Assembly: GCA_021018815.1 (NCBI GenBank)
Contig: JAITYX010000087.1
Coordinates: forward strand, 496,001 to 560,000
Direction of reading: 5' to 3'
DNA from: Talinum fruticosum
Lineage: Eukaryota; Streptophyta; Magnoliopsida; Caryophyllales; Talinaceae
DNA length: 64,000 nucleotides
A program made the position numbers and the translations under genes. The notes under the pieces were generated by a model. That model did not search any database. It had not been told where the DNA came from and saw only the letters and a program-made list of their open reading frames with translations. Shown here one piece after another: positions 1 through 11,430 of this stretch; position 1 is the first letter of the stretch; every line of letters starts with the position of its first letter.

Positions 1-626
1 AACCGAAACCTGAATGTCCCAATATTTTATTGAAAATTTTGTAAGTTTTGTACTAAATTATACCTAAACTCGAATGACCGAATGTCCAAACCTCGGTTGT
101 CCGATTGTCCGAATTTGTCCGAACCCGAATAAGTCACAAAATTTGGCAACCTGGACTCGAATTGTCAAACCCAAACTAAAAATTCCGTGATTTGACCCAA
201 TTTTTTCGGGTCGGACAAATTCGGACTATCGGGTCCGACTGATTTTTGCTAGTGCTACTTGTGGGGAACTTAAAAGGCACTACTGCTTAACTAACTTCTA
301 GATACTTTGGATAATTGGTCTCTAAAATTCTCAACAAAACATTAAAATTCAAATGTAAGATGAAAAATAGGACTAATCAAACTTATATAACAAAATATCC
401 CTTCAAAACAATATCAAGTCACCCCGAAATTATGTATAAAACGAGTATTTATCTCATCTCGTGCATGGAGTTGTGAATGAATTATTAAGGGCCTGTTCGA
501 AATTGCGGATAAAACGAATAGAAATATTATATATAACAGAAACAAATAGAGAAGAGTAGAAACGAACATAAATGAGTGGAAATGAACTGAAACGATTAAT
601 AGAAAATAGTAGAAACGATTATAGAC

Positions 627-627
<1 letters not shown>
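1..627. other. AT-rich intergenic DNA, no gene seen
   Basis: No coding signal is visible. Bases 60-240 repeat short GTCCGAAT/CGAATGTCC-like words and end in a C/G-richer stretch, which looks like eroded repeat DNA. Around 490-610 a GGGCCTGTTCGAAATT-type start is followed by AAACGAA-rich sequence resembling the array at 25-26 kb, so this may be a small eroded element of the same family. Confidence 0.4.

Positions 628-704
<77 letters not shown>
628..704. repeat. (AAT)n microsatellite, left flank of the Helitron pair
   Basis: This is an almost pure AAT run of about 25 units. It directly precedes the TCTATA start of the Helitron pair. A second AAT run (about 15868-15912) abuts the far end, so the elements probably entered an AAT microsatellite. 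Confidence 0.9.
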
Positions 705-705
<1 letters not shown>

Positions 706-710
706 CTATA

Positions 711-854
711 TCTATACTATATATAATAGCAATCTTTTCAAAAAGATGACATGGCGGTCCGTGAGTGAATTTATGAGTTTCGTCCAATAAGAAAATAATA
801 ATTTATCATTGAAAAAAATAGGTTTCCACTCATATATGGACTCTTTTTTACTCC

Positions 855-929
<75 letters not shown>

Positions 930-1367
930 TATAATATAATATAATATAATTTTTTAGAAAAATTAAAAAAATTAAAAATAATAAAATAAAAACATAATCT
1001 TAAACAAAAAGTTAAACAAATAATAAAATGAACTAAATAAATAAATAATTAAATTACCAAAATATTAAATTAATTTCTGGACCTAACAGCCTAAAATCTA
1101 AAAAAAAATGAAAAAACTAAATTTATAAATTTATTAAATTAAAAACATGCTTGAACCTAAATTAGTAAATAAGTTTGAAAAATTATCAAATTATTTATAT
1201 ATTATAAAATTATTGAATCATAATCTATACTATGTATAATAGTAATCTTTTCAAAAAGATGACATGGCGGTCTATGAGTGAATTTAGGAGTTTCATCCAA
1301 TAAGAAAATAATAATTTATCATTGAAAAAAATAGGTTTCCACTCATATATAGACTCTTTTTTACTCC

Positions 1368-1403
<36 letters not shown>

Positions 1404-2150
1404 TAATTTTTCAGAAAAATTAAAAAAAATTAAAAATAATAAAATAAAAACATAATCTTAAACAAAAAGTTAAACAAATAATAAAATGAACTAAATAAAT
1501 AAAAAAATTAATTAATTAAATTACCAAAATATTAAACTATTTTCTGGACCTAACAGCCTAAAATTTAAAATAAAAATGAAAAAACTAAATTTATAAATTT
1601 ATTAAATTAAAAACATGCTTGAACCTAAATTAGTAAATAAGTTTGAAAAATTATCAAATTATTTATATATTTCTATACTATGTATAATAGTAATCTTTTC
1701 AAAAAGATGACATGGCGGTCTATGAGTGAATTTAGGAGTTTCATCCAATAAGAAAATAATAATTTATCATTGAAAAAAATAGGTTTCCACTCATATATAG
1801 ACTCTTTTTTACTCCATAATAATAATAATAATAATAACAATAATAATAATAATAATAATAATATAATTTTTCAGAAAAATTAAAAAAAATTAAAAATAAT
1901 AAAATAAAAACATAATCTTAAACAAAAAGTTAAACAAATAATAAAATGAACTAAATAAATAAAAAAATTAATTAATTAAATTACCAAAATATTCAACTAT
2001 TTTCTGGACCTAACAGCCTAAAATTTAAAATAAAAATGAAAAAACTAAATTTATAAATTTATTAAATTAAAAACATGCTTGAACCTAAATTAGTAAATAA
2101 GTTTGAAAAATTATCAAATTATTTATATATTATAAAATTGCCTAATCATA
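711..2150 (+). repeat. Triplicated 5' terminal unit of Helitron A
   Basis: Three consecutive units begin TCTATACTATGTATAATAG-like at 711, 1224 and 1672. Each continues with AAAAAGATGACATGGCGGTC, an AAT microsatellite of different length, TTTTTCAGAAAAATTAAA, and the same approximately 300-bp AT-rich tail ending TCAAATTATTTATATAT. Unit lengths are about 510, 450 and 480 bp, and the AAT run accounts for much of the difference. Units 2 and 3 are nearly identical, so that duplication is the younger one. Confidence 0.85.
855..929. repeat. (AAT)n microsatellite inside Helitron A unit 1
   Basis: A pure AAT run of about 25 units. The same position holds shorter runs in units 2 (about 1367-1402) and 3 (about 1818-1862). 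In Helitron B, related runs lie at about 8987-9062 and 9280-9332. Confidence 0.9.
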
Positions 2151-3776
2151 ATATAAAAATTAAATAATAATTAATCATCCTAATTAATTCATAAAAATAT
2201 AAAATAAAAAATAAAAAAAAACTAAGTAGAAAATTAATAAATAACAAATATACAAAATTATATAACAAATTAAATCAAAAATCTGAAAAAATATAAAAGT
2301 AACCTAAAATCTAAAAATATTTTTTTATAGTTTTCTAGAAAAATTAAACAGAATTAAAAATAATAAAATAAAAATATAATCTTAAACATAAAGTAAAACA
2401 AATAATAAACTGTAGTAAGTAAATGAGAAAATAAATAATTAAATTACCAGAATATTAAAATTATTTTTGGACCTGAATATATCCTAAACACCTAAAATCA
2501 AAATGAAAAAAACTAAATTTGATACTAATAGATTAAAAAGACTCTAACTAAACCCTATAATAATATAAAAATAAAATTAATCGAAGAAGAATAATTTTAT
2601 TCTAACTTCTAACAAACTGATTAAAAAATAACAAAAATGAAGAGAAAATTAATTTGAAAATTAAAATATATTAAAACATAAAATAAAATTAATATATATA
2701 TTTATGTATTTATTTATTTAGGCTTTGGTTTGTATATTAGCTCTCATTTATTTTTATGTATATTGATATGCAATATTATTTTGGGCCTGAAATATAATAA
2801 TTTTGTCTAATATTATTAATTTTTCATTGTTGATGATGTTTTTTGACTTGGTGCCATAAAATTGTATTAGTTCAAAATATATTTATTATAAGATTTTTTA
2901 AAATTAAAATCAATAGGAGCACATTATGAAAATAATATTTAAATATTTAATTATCCGAGGAAGTAATTTGGTTATTACATTCATCCTACGTAAGAATGAT
3001 TTAATAAACCTTAAGAAATCATAAATTAATATAATAAAAATGTAACAACTATATATATATTTGATAGTAATAATTAAAAATGCCTACAAAATTGAAAGTT
3101 ATGATTCAAATATGTTGTGAAATAAAACGTAATAAATAAAAAGTTAGGAATTATATTGATTCATATCGTAACCTGTGGACTTTAAGTTTTTAATTTGTGT
3201 TATGTTTAAAGGATTGCAAACTTAATATGCCAACTTCTATTAAGCCCATATGACTTCGAATAAATTCATTTGTCTCAAAATTTTTGCACAACATACGGAT
3301 CATTTTTTTTTTTGGTTACAAATACAATTTATTTTAGTTTCTTCCTAACATGTCTATCTCGTGACTTATTATTGATAAACACATTTAAATCATATCTTTT
3401 ACTATTGTAAGTTTTCTAAATTATTAAAAGAAGAGTATTTGCCATCAAACCTCCCCGCCATCTTGAAATACAACTTCATGTTACTCTTATTGTGTTAATT
3501 AATTGAGAGGAAGAGTTGTGTCTAGAGGGAAGCAATTGGTTGTTAATTGAGTAAAACATGTATTTATAAAACATCAATTGTATCAATATTTTTGCCGCAT
3601 TGATTCACTACTAAAATCGCGATTAATTTTCAATAGAAGTACAAAACATAGATGATTTTATTAACCTACACCGCGAATTGACCTATCATGCCTTTTACTA
3701 TGATACAAATTACCTATTATTGTTAAATATATTTGGATCACTTCTATTATATAATATCACTACTAGAAAACTGCCA

Positions 3777-4115
3777 AATTGCGACGGAAATAGCGACGGA
3801 ATGTCGGCTAATAGCGACGGAATTTCGAACTTAGCGACGGAAAGATTCCGTCGCTAAAAGCGGTCGCTAAATTTCAGCGACGGATATTTTCAAATCCGTC
3901 GCTAATTAGCGATGGACCAGCGACGGAAAAAGCTTCCGTAGTTGATCGAAAGCAGCGACGGAAAAGTCATTCCGTCGCTAATTAGTGACGGATACTCTTC
4001 CGTAGCTAATGGAAATCAGCCGACGGAAAGTCGTTACGTCGCCGATTAAGCAACGGAAATGGGGGTGTTTCCAGTCACCGAATTCCGTCGCCGATTGGAA
4101 CTTTTCCGTCACTGT
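3777..4115. repeat. Left subterminal repeat array of CACTA A
   Basis: Many copies of TAGCGACGGAA and its complement TTCCGTCGCTA occur in both orientations, spaced about 10-30 bp apart. In En/Spm such subterminal motifs bind the TNPA protein and bring the ends together. A matching array lies at the right end. Confidence 0.85.
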
Positions 4116-4442
4116 TCGTCAAAAATTCTGAATATTATTTTCTAATTATTTGTTACCCTAGTACAAAAAATTGTGAATGGATATACAAATCTAACATTCA
4201 CATATGTGACACTTACATTTGGCATTTACATATGCCGGCCACAAATAATTCATCAAAGTTGGATATACAAATCCAACTTACATGTTCAACATCATGAACA
4301 ACCATAACATACTTAAAACAAATTCACAAGTTCAACACAACAAGCAAACAATAGCTCACAAGAAACCTTAAACACATCTAAACAAGTTCGCAAAGTGATG
4401 ATCACCAATATATACAAAAGTTGACATATGAATTCATGGTCC

Positions 4443-6240
4443 TCACTCATCCTCTTCCTCATCCTCTTCCTCTTCCTCTTCCTCTTCCTCTTCCTCTTGT
4501 GGTTGTGCTGGTCGACGGTGAGATCCGGATGCTTGCCGAGACTGCAGAAATTCATTCATACGTGCTATTGGCTCAGTGAAACCGTCAACCTTTTCTTTAA
4601 GATGCCTATTTTGCAATTCAAGCATCCGAGCATGCTCAATCCATTGCTGTAACTCGGAATTTAAAGTATGCACTGTTGATCTCAATTCCGAGTCATCCGC
4701 ACTAGAAGTTTTCGGTGATTTGAAGGGCATGGTTGGTTTCAAGTTTCTAGCATCAAATCTAAGTCCATAAATGCGACCTTTCTTGTTCGCATTGGCTTTG
4801 ACCCACAACTCATGTTGTGAAGGGGTGGAGACATGATCCTCGGAAGAGTTGGGGTCATCACTCGGAAGTTTGAGTGGGTTGAGTGTTTTGCACCTTTTCC
4901 CACTCTTTTTGAAACTTGTCCTGAATATAATATAAATATTTGAGGCATGTAAATATCATAGGTTGTTAACGAAAACAATAGATAGAAAAATATGCGAAAT
5001 TCATATATATGGTTACTCACGTAAATGGCCTTGGATTTTTTGTCCACCCATTCGTCCTTTTTTGTTTTGTGCGTTCGTGAAAATAGTTGGGTCGGTAGAG
5101 GCTGAACTCCTTTAAGCTACTTCATCTAAATAAATAACAAGTTAGTAGAGAATCAATTTACTAATATAAACATGTTAATAGTTGCATGCGTAATCAATAA
5201 GAAAGGGGTATGTACCAATCGCCGCTTATGCTCCATCATAGGGATTGAGCCACAAGTATGGAGCGATAAACCAAGTCCCCCTTGATCAGCATGGCGGTTT
5301 TTCCGAGCTTGCTCACGGAACTTCTTGTAGTCGGCAGCTTCCCAATATTCGAGCAACTCGCGCCAGTAGTTGTCATCCAACCATTTCGGCTTCTTCTTAT
5401 TTTTCCTCGCCTTGAGCATGAAGTCCTTTAATCGATCACTGCCTTTCTTTTCAAAATTTCTTCGATTTGGACTTCATCGGTTGGAGACCAAGTGAAAAAT
5501 TTCTATATAAATAAAAAGTAGTTTATAAGTTATGAAATTATAATATAATGTTCGAACATGCACAATAAGTCATTATGTTATCCGAAATTCAGAAAACTAA
5601 AGATTTGGCATTACCTTAAACTCAGAAAACCACCGATCACGTTGTGATCGAGGGACTTTACCCCATGTAGGCCAAGCTCCGTCGTACTTGCTTTGAAAGA
5701 TGTGGGAAATCGTACCCACAACTTTGTCAATGGGGAAGAACCTAATCAAGAAACATATAAAATAGTTAGTTCTACTAATAACTAATATGCTTAATTTATT
5801 TTATTACTTATTATCACACTTACCCTTCACCATCCGGCTCAATTCGAATCTTTTCTCGACTGCTAGCACTACTTGATTCAAGACTAGGATGCTCGTTCCC
5901 TGCATCAGTTGGTCCTTCATTTGTAGGCCTTTGTGGTGGCCTTTGTTCGGCACCAACGTGGATACGTGGTACATTATTTGTACCATATTGGTGATATGCA
6001 TATGTATTAGACGAGTTTGAGTACATATGGGGTTGCTGAGAATATGGAGGGTTTAGGAAGAAAGACCCACCCATTGGGTTTTGCATGTGTGGGAAGTTTG
6101 GGGGTTGGAAAAAAGGAGGGTTGGGAATAAATGACCCCCAATGGAGTATGGTTGAAAGGGAGTGTGGAGATAGTGCTCCACCTACAGGAGATTGAAGGTT
6201 ATGAGGGTTCTGAGAGGGGTAGAAGTGCTCACATCATTAC
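4443..6240 (-). pseudogene. TNPA-like gene with plant Transposase_24 domain, broken
   Basis: Read on the minus strand, the gene has several exons. A Pro/Gln/Ser/Asn-rich N-terminal exon (about 6240-5824) includes MQNPMGGSFF and ends at a GTAAGT donor. An exon at 5741-5615 reads FFPIDKVVG...DGAWPTWGKVP...RWFSEFK. An exon at about 5502-5216 contains KFFTWSPTDE, WLDDNYWRELLEYW, KNR and HTCGSIPMMEHKRRL. The last exon, about 4920-4443, has a coiled-coil-like Leu/Glu stretch and ends in a poly-Glu tail. The W-x3-VP, KNR and HT-GS signatures match plant Transposase_24 (Ptta/En/Spm). Frameshifts near 5450 and near 4850 break the reading frame. In En/Spm the comparable protein binds subterminal repeats. 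The gene lies in reverse within CACTA A. Confidence 0.75.
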
Positions 6241-6593
6241 CTTCCTCATCGGTAATGGTGTTTCTAGCCCTTCCCGAGTAGCTATATATTTTCTATAAAG
6301 AACATAATCTATATATAACCATTATGCATCTATATATTTTTTTATTATACATAAATTTCTTTAATTTCTATATTTTACTCGTAAATATTTACATCATAAG
6401 TAAACTAATCATACCTAATTAGCATAAACAAACTCATATAAATATAATTAAACTAATCATACCTATAATCATACCTATAATCATACCTAATTAGCATAAA
6501 CAACCTCACACAAATAAACAACAAACAATTACACATATATAAATCACAAAAACCATTTCCCTCAACTTCAACAATAATGTCCAACAAATCCAA

Positions 6594-7245
6594 CACAATT
6601 GCACATTTTTCTATTGAAATTTATCCACAAACAACATTAATTTCCACCAAATTACATATATTCGTCAATTTCAAGTTACATTTTTTAAAACCCTAAATTT
6701 AACTTCAATAACATTTACTCCATAAACAACACAATTGCACATTTTTCTATTCAAATTCATCCACAAACAACATTAATTTCCACCAAATTACATATATTCG
6801 TCAATTTCAAGTTACATTTTTTAAAACCCTAAATTTAACTTCAATAACATTTACTCCATAAACAACACAATTAAACATTTTTCTTCTCAAATTCATTCAC
6901 AAACAACATTAATTCCCACCAAATTACATATATTCGTCAATTTCAAGTTACATTTTTTAAAACCCTAAATTTAACTTCAATAACATTTACTCCATAAACA
7001 ACACAATTGCACATTTTTCTTCTCAAATTCATTCACAAACAACATTAATTCCCACCAAATTACATATATTCGTCAATTTCAAGTTACATTTTTTAAAACT
7101 CTAAATTTAACTTCAATAACATTTACTCCATAAACAACACAATTGCACATTTTTCTTCTCAAATTCATTCACAAACAACATTAATTTCCAACAAATTAAT
7201 ATATTCATCAATTTCAATTTCAATTTTATAAAACCATAAATCTAA
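6594..7245. repeat. 136-bp tandem repeat, nearly five copies
   Basis: The word CACAATT recurs at 6594, 6730, 6866, 7002 and 7138, an exact 136-bp period. Each unit contains CACATTTTTCT, CAAACAACATTAATT, CATATATTCGTCAATTTC and AACCCTAAATTTAAC. The last copy is more divergent and incomplete. The array lies between the TNPA-like gene and the GC-rich leader, that is, in its promoter or first intron. Confidence 0.93.
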
Positions 7246-7261
7246 AAAAATTCAACAAAAT

Positions 7262-7630
7262 CATACCTCAAAACTATGGGCGGCACCGGCGGCGGCACGA
7301 GCGGCGACAGCGGAAGGACAGGCGTGTGGCGGCAGCGGCGGCGGTGCGTCGGCGGCGACCTCCACCCGAGCGGCAGCAGGCCGAGGAAGGGCGGGACACG
7401 GGTCGGGCGAAACCAAGGAGAACGCTGGTTACTTCGGCCTTCGTGTTCCTCAAGCACCGGAGGAAGGGCGGCAGCCGGCAGCGAGGGACGGCCGTGCAGG
7501 CGGCGGGCCTAGTCGCCGGCGGGAGTGGGTGTTGGCGGTGGTGAATCGGCGGGGTTAATGCTCGGCTCGGACCTCGACTCTCTCTCTCTCTCTTGCGCTG
7601 CGATATTCGATCCGCCGAAGCCGGATCCGA
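7262..7630 (-). other. GC-rich leader segment of CACTA A
   Basis: A strongly GC-rich block (GGCGGCGGC and similar) followed by a CT run stands out from the AT-rich surroundings. Open frames here exist in several phases on both strands, as expected from GC-rich DNA, so I do not call a protein. By position it is the promoter or 5' leader of the minus-strand TNPA-like gene. CACTA B has a related block at 11040-11430 in the opposite orientation. Confidence 0.55.
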
Positions 7631-7639
7631 ATATATTTG

Positions 7640-7975
7640 TAATTAGCGACGGAATAGTCCGTCGCTAATTAAAAAATTTACATCACCGACGAACTAGCGA
7701 CGGAAAATTCCGTCGCTAACTACTAAAGTAATTTAATTCTTTTTTTTTGGGTTTTGTAATATCCGGAATATGTGGCAACGGCTTAGCGACGGAATATTCA
7801 GTCGCTAATCGTCTCGGCGACGGAATATGCTTGTCGCGATTCCGTCGCCGATCCCAAAATAGCGACGGATTCCATGTTTCGTCGCTAATTCCGTCGTTGT
7901 CTAAAACATGTGTCATTTTTTGTCACTGTCCGTCGCCGATTTCGTCGCCAATTTCCGTCGCTATTTTACGCGTTT
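7640..7975. repeat. Right subterminal repeat array of CACTA A
   Basis: AGCGACGGAAT and ATTCCGTCGCTA repeat in both orientations up to the terminal inverted repeat, mirroring the array at 3777-4115. Confidence 0.85.
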
Positions 7976-8817
7976 TATAGTAGTGTATTTTTCACTATTA
8001 ATCTCAATATAAGTAGTCATTATATGTTTAACTATCTTTGTGTGCACAAGTAGGTAAGAATGGATAAATCATTATATTCACCTTATAATTTTAAAAAAAT
8101 CAGATCTCATTATGGGTATATCTATACTTTTTAAGAGTTCGTGTAATATTTAAGTCAATGATGTTTTAGTAGGTTGGTTACATATAAATATTTATCTAGG
8201 CGTCTATTAAGTTAAATTAGTATTAACTTTGTAGAGAGTTATGAGTTATAATAGTTTGATGTTCTTTTATTGATTTGATGTACTTTGTGTTGTAATATTA
8301 ATTCGTGATATAATGATATTTATTGTCATCTATAGGTTATATAACTCAATATCTACCAATCATATATTATTCATTTTCCTACTAATATTTACCTTTTGAT
8401 ACCCAAACATATTGTCACACTATTTCTATAACTCGTATAAGTTAGGATTATTTAAATTGTTTAATTCTTAAAGGGGCTTGGCTTCTTAATATTCCAAATC
8501 ACGAGTATCATCTTAAAACCTTGATGATATTTTTTAATATTTTTTATTTATTATTTTAGATTATTTATTTATTCTTTTAAAATTTAGAATGATTGTAAGA
8601 TGAATGTGTGTAGGGCTCTAATGATTTTTATGTGTTGGGTTCTGATAACTTTGATGAGTCACGAAAGTGTTTTCGCTATGAGGGGATAATATGTACAAGA
8701 ATGTTGTTAAAAGTGAAATCATTCAATAAAATCAAATGATCAAGAAAAAGAAAATCATAAGTAAAATATTGCTCCGTAATTTAATAATTTCTTAAGTTAT
8801 GCATTATATATTATTGT

Positions 8818-8846
8818 TCCGTGCATAGCACGAGTCCAGTACTAGT
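8818..8846 (+). other. Helitron A 3' terminus: hairpin plus CTAG|T
   Basis: CGTGC-ATA-GCACG forms a 5-bp stem with a 3-base loop, then GAGTCCAGTACTAG and a T outside. This is the arrangement expected of a Helitron 3' end. Helitron B has a decayed version ending CTAA at 15870. Confidence 0.7.
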
Positions 8847-8986
8847 ACTATATAATAGCAATCTTTCAAAAGTATGATGTGGCGGCCTAAGAGTGAATTT
8901 AGGAGTTTCGTCCAATAAAAAATGATAATTTATTCTTGAAAAAAATAGGTTTTTACTCATACATGGACTCTCTTTTACTCCTTGCC

Positions 8987-8988
8987 AA

Positions 8989-9069
<81 letters not shown>

Positions 9070-9110
9070 AATAAATAAATAATAAATAATAATAAATAAT
9101 AATAAATACA
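8987..9110. repeat. (AAT)n and (AAAT)n microsatellites in Helitron B
   Basis: An AAT run (about 8987-9062) grades into AAATAAATAAAT and mixed AATAAATAAT. It lies at the place occupied by AAT runs in the Helitron A 5' units. Confidence 0.88.
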
Positions 9111-9278
9111 TAATAATCTGTATCTATATCTATATTATATATAATAGCAATATTTTCAAAAAGATGACATAGTCTGTCTAAGAGTGAATTTAGGAGTTTC
9201 GTCCAATAAAAAATAATAATTTATTATTGAAAAAAATAGGTTTCCCTCATATATGGACTCTTTTTTACCCCATGCCAA

Positions 9279-9334
<56 letters not shown>

Positions 9335-10624
9335 ATATAATTTTTCAGAAAAATTAAACAAAATTAAAAATAAAAAATAAAAAAATAATCTTAAATAAAA
9401 AGTTAAACAAATAATAAAATGCACTAAATAAATACGAAAATAAATAATTAAATTACCAAAATATTAAAACTATTTTATGGACCTAATAGGCTAAAAACCT
9501 AAAATAAAAATGAAAAACTAAATTTATAAATTTATGAAATTAAAAACATGCTTTAACCTAAATTAGTAAATAAGTCTGAAAAATTATCAAATCAGTTATA
9601 TATTATAAAATTATCTAATCCTAATATAAAAATTAAATAATAATTAATCATCCATTAATTCATAAAAATATAAAACAGAAAATAAAAACAAAACTAAGTA
9701 GAACATTAATAGATAACAAATATACAAAATTATATAATAAATTAAATCAAAAATATGAAAAAATATAAAAGTAACCTAAAACCCAAAAATATTTTTTATA
9801 GTTTTCCAGAAAAATTAAACATAATTAAAAATAATAAAATAAAAATATAATCTTAAACAAAAAGTAAAACAAATAATAAAATACACTAAATAAATGAGAA
9901 AATAAATAATTAAATTACCGGAATATTAAAATTATTTTTGGACCTAAATATATCCTAAACACCTAAAATCAAAATGAAAAAACTAAATTTATAAATTTAT
10001 TAAATTAAAGACTTGCTTTAACCTAAATTAGAAAAAAATCTAAAAAATTATCAAATCAGTTATAAAACTAAGAAAATTAATACTAACACATTAAGACTCT
10101 AACTAAACTCTATAATAATATAAAAATAAAACTAACCGAAGAAGACTAATTTTATTCTAACTTCTAACAAACCGACTAAAAAATAACAAAAACGAATAGA
10201 AAAGTAAGCTAAAAATTAAAATATATTAAGACATATAAAATTAATATATATAGTTATGTATTTATTTATTTAGGGTTTGGATTGTATATTAGCTCTCATT
10301 TATTTTTATTTATATTGGTATGCAATATTATTTTGGCCTGAAATATAATAATTTTGTCTAACATTATTAATTTTTCATTGTTGATGGTGTTTTTTTGACT
10401 TAGTGCCATAAAATTATATTAGTTCAAAATATATTTATTATAAGAATTTTTAAAATTAAAATCAACAGGAATATGTTATAAAAATAATATTTAAATATTT
10501 AACTATCTGCATGGAAGCAATTTGGTTATTACATTCATCCTATATATAAAATGATTTAATAAACTTTAAGAAATCATAAATTAATATAATAAAAATATAA
10601 CCACTACATATCACTACTACAAAA

Positions 10625-10945
10625 CTACTAAATAGCGACTGGACATTAGCGACGGAAACATGTCCGTCGCCACATAGCGACTGGAATTAGCAACGGATCG
10701 CGACGGAATATGCCGATCGTGTCATACAGACGACGGAATTAGCGACGGGCATAATAATCCGTCGTTAATTTAGAATCGCCGACGGAAATTTCCGTCACTA
10801 TTCCGTCAGCTGAATTAAATAGCGACGGAATATTCCGTCGCTAACAATAGATTGAGTTTTCAAATTTAAGGAATCCCAAAAAAAAATTAAACAAAATTTT
10901 ATTAGTGTTTAGCGACGGAATAATCCGTCGCAGATTCGTCGATAA
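10625..10945. repeat. Left subterminal repeat array of CACTA B
   Basis: Repeated AGCGACGGAAT/ATTCCGTCGCTA motifs in both orientations, some decayed. The partner array is at about 13940-14300. Confidence 0.8.
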
Positions 10946-11039
10946 ATTTAAATTTTTATTTAGTGACTGAACAACGAACGGACTTTTCTCGTCGCTAAAT
11001 CGAATAAATTCGGATCCGGCTTTGGGCTAGACCGAATTC

Positions 11040-11430
11040 CCGAAAGCAAAGAGAGAGGGCGAGGGAGAGCGATTGCGAGCGTTAGTGGCCAACACCGGTC
11101 GCCACCCCCACTCCCGCCGCTCGTTCGCCCGCCGCGGCCGCCTCTCCTTAAAGAACCATGGGTTCCGATGGGCGAACGGCAGGTGAAGCGGCCGGCGAGC
11201 GCGGGGAATCGGGCAGCGCGAAGAAGGGCGATACCGAGGCTAGGAAAGGGACACGAACGCGAAGGCGAGAGGGAGGCAGCCGATGGGCGTGAGGACGAGT
11301 CCCCGACTCGACGGCGTCGGGCGTGCAAGTGGCCGACGACGGCGTCGGGCGTGGAGGAAGGCGGCGGAACCACGGCGGGCAGCAGGAAAAGAGGAAGGGA
11401 AGGGAGAAACCGACCAAGCTAACTTGAACC
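11040..11430 (+). other. GC-rich leader segment of CACTA B
   Basis: A GAGAGAGGGCGAGGG stretch and then a GC-rich block with open frames in several phases. It corresponds to the GC-rich leader of CACTA A (both are near CGGATCCGGCTT-like sequence) but points the other way. None of the overlapping frames has protein-like conservation that I can recognise. Confidence 0.5.

Larger units (their letters stand above)
3758..7985 (-). mobile_element. CACTA element A (TSD TAT)
   Basis: The element starts CACTACTAGAAAA and ends with the inverted TTTTATAGTAGTG. It is flanked by TAT at 3755-3757 and 7986-7988, the 3-bp duplication usual for CACTA (En/Spm) transposons. Helitron B has the uninterrupted sequence at about 15010-15025 (ATAATATTTTTCAC), which proves the insertion. 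Both ends carry dense subterminal AGCGACGGA motifs. Inside are a broken minus-strand TNPA-like gene, a five-copy 136-bp repeat and a GC-rich leader. No DDE transposase (TNPD/Transposase_21) is visible, so the 4.2-kb element depends on another element for movement. Confidence 0.92.
711..8845 (+). mobile_element. Non-autonomous Helitron A
   Basis: The left end is A|TCTATACTATATATAATAGC and the right end is a short hairpin (CGTGC-ATA-GCACG) followed by about 13 bases and CTAG|T. This fits the Helitron rules: a 5' TC, a 3' hairpin, CTRR, and insertion between A and T without target duplication. Apart from the CACTA element at 3758-7985, it is colinear with Helitron B over about 3.3 kb. No Rep or helicase coding is visible, so it is non-autonomous. 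The body is very AT-rich and contains several AAT microsatellites (for example 855-929). The exact left end is uncertain because the 5' terminal unit is repeated three times. Confidence 0.72.

Noticed and set aside
572..790. Open frames of poly-Ile or poly-Tyr on both strands (also at 62425-62687 and 63054-63327)
   Set aside because: They are translations of AAT/ATT microsatellites, with no protein-like flanks.
3777..4115. Regularly spaced short repeats that superficially resemble a CRISPR array
   Set aside because: The repeats occur in both orientations with irregular 10-30-base spacing inside a CACTA terminus of a plant genome; they are transposon subterminal motifs.
7242..7544. Overlapping Gly/Arg/Pro-rich frames in the GC-rich leader of CACTA A, and similar ones at 10960-11507
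   Set aside because: GC-rich DNA lacks stops in all frames; no frame is favoured and no domain is recognisable.
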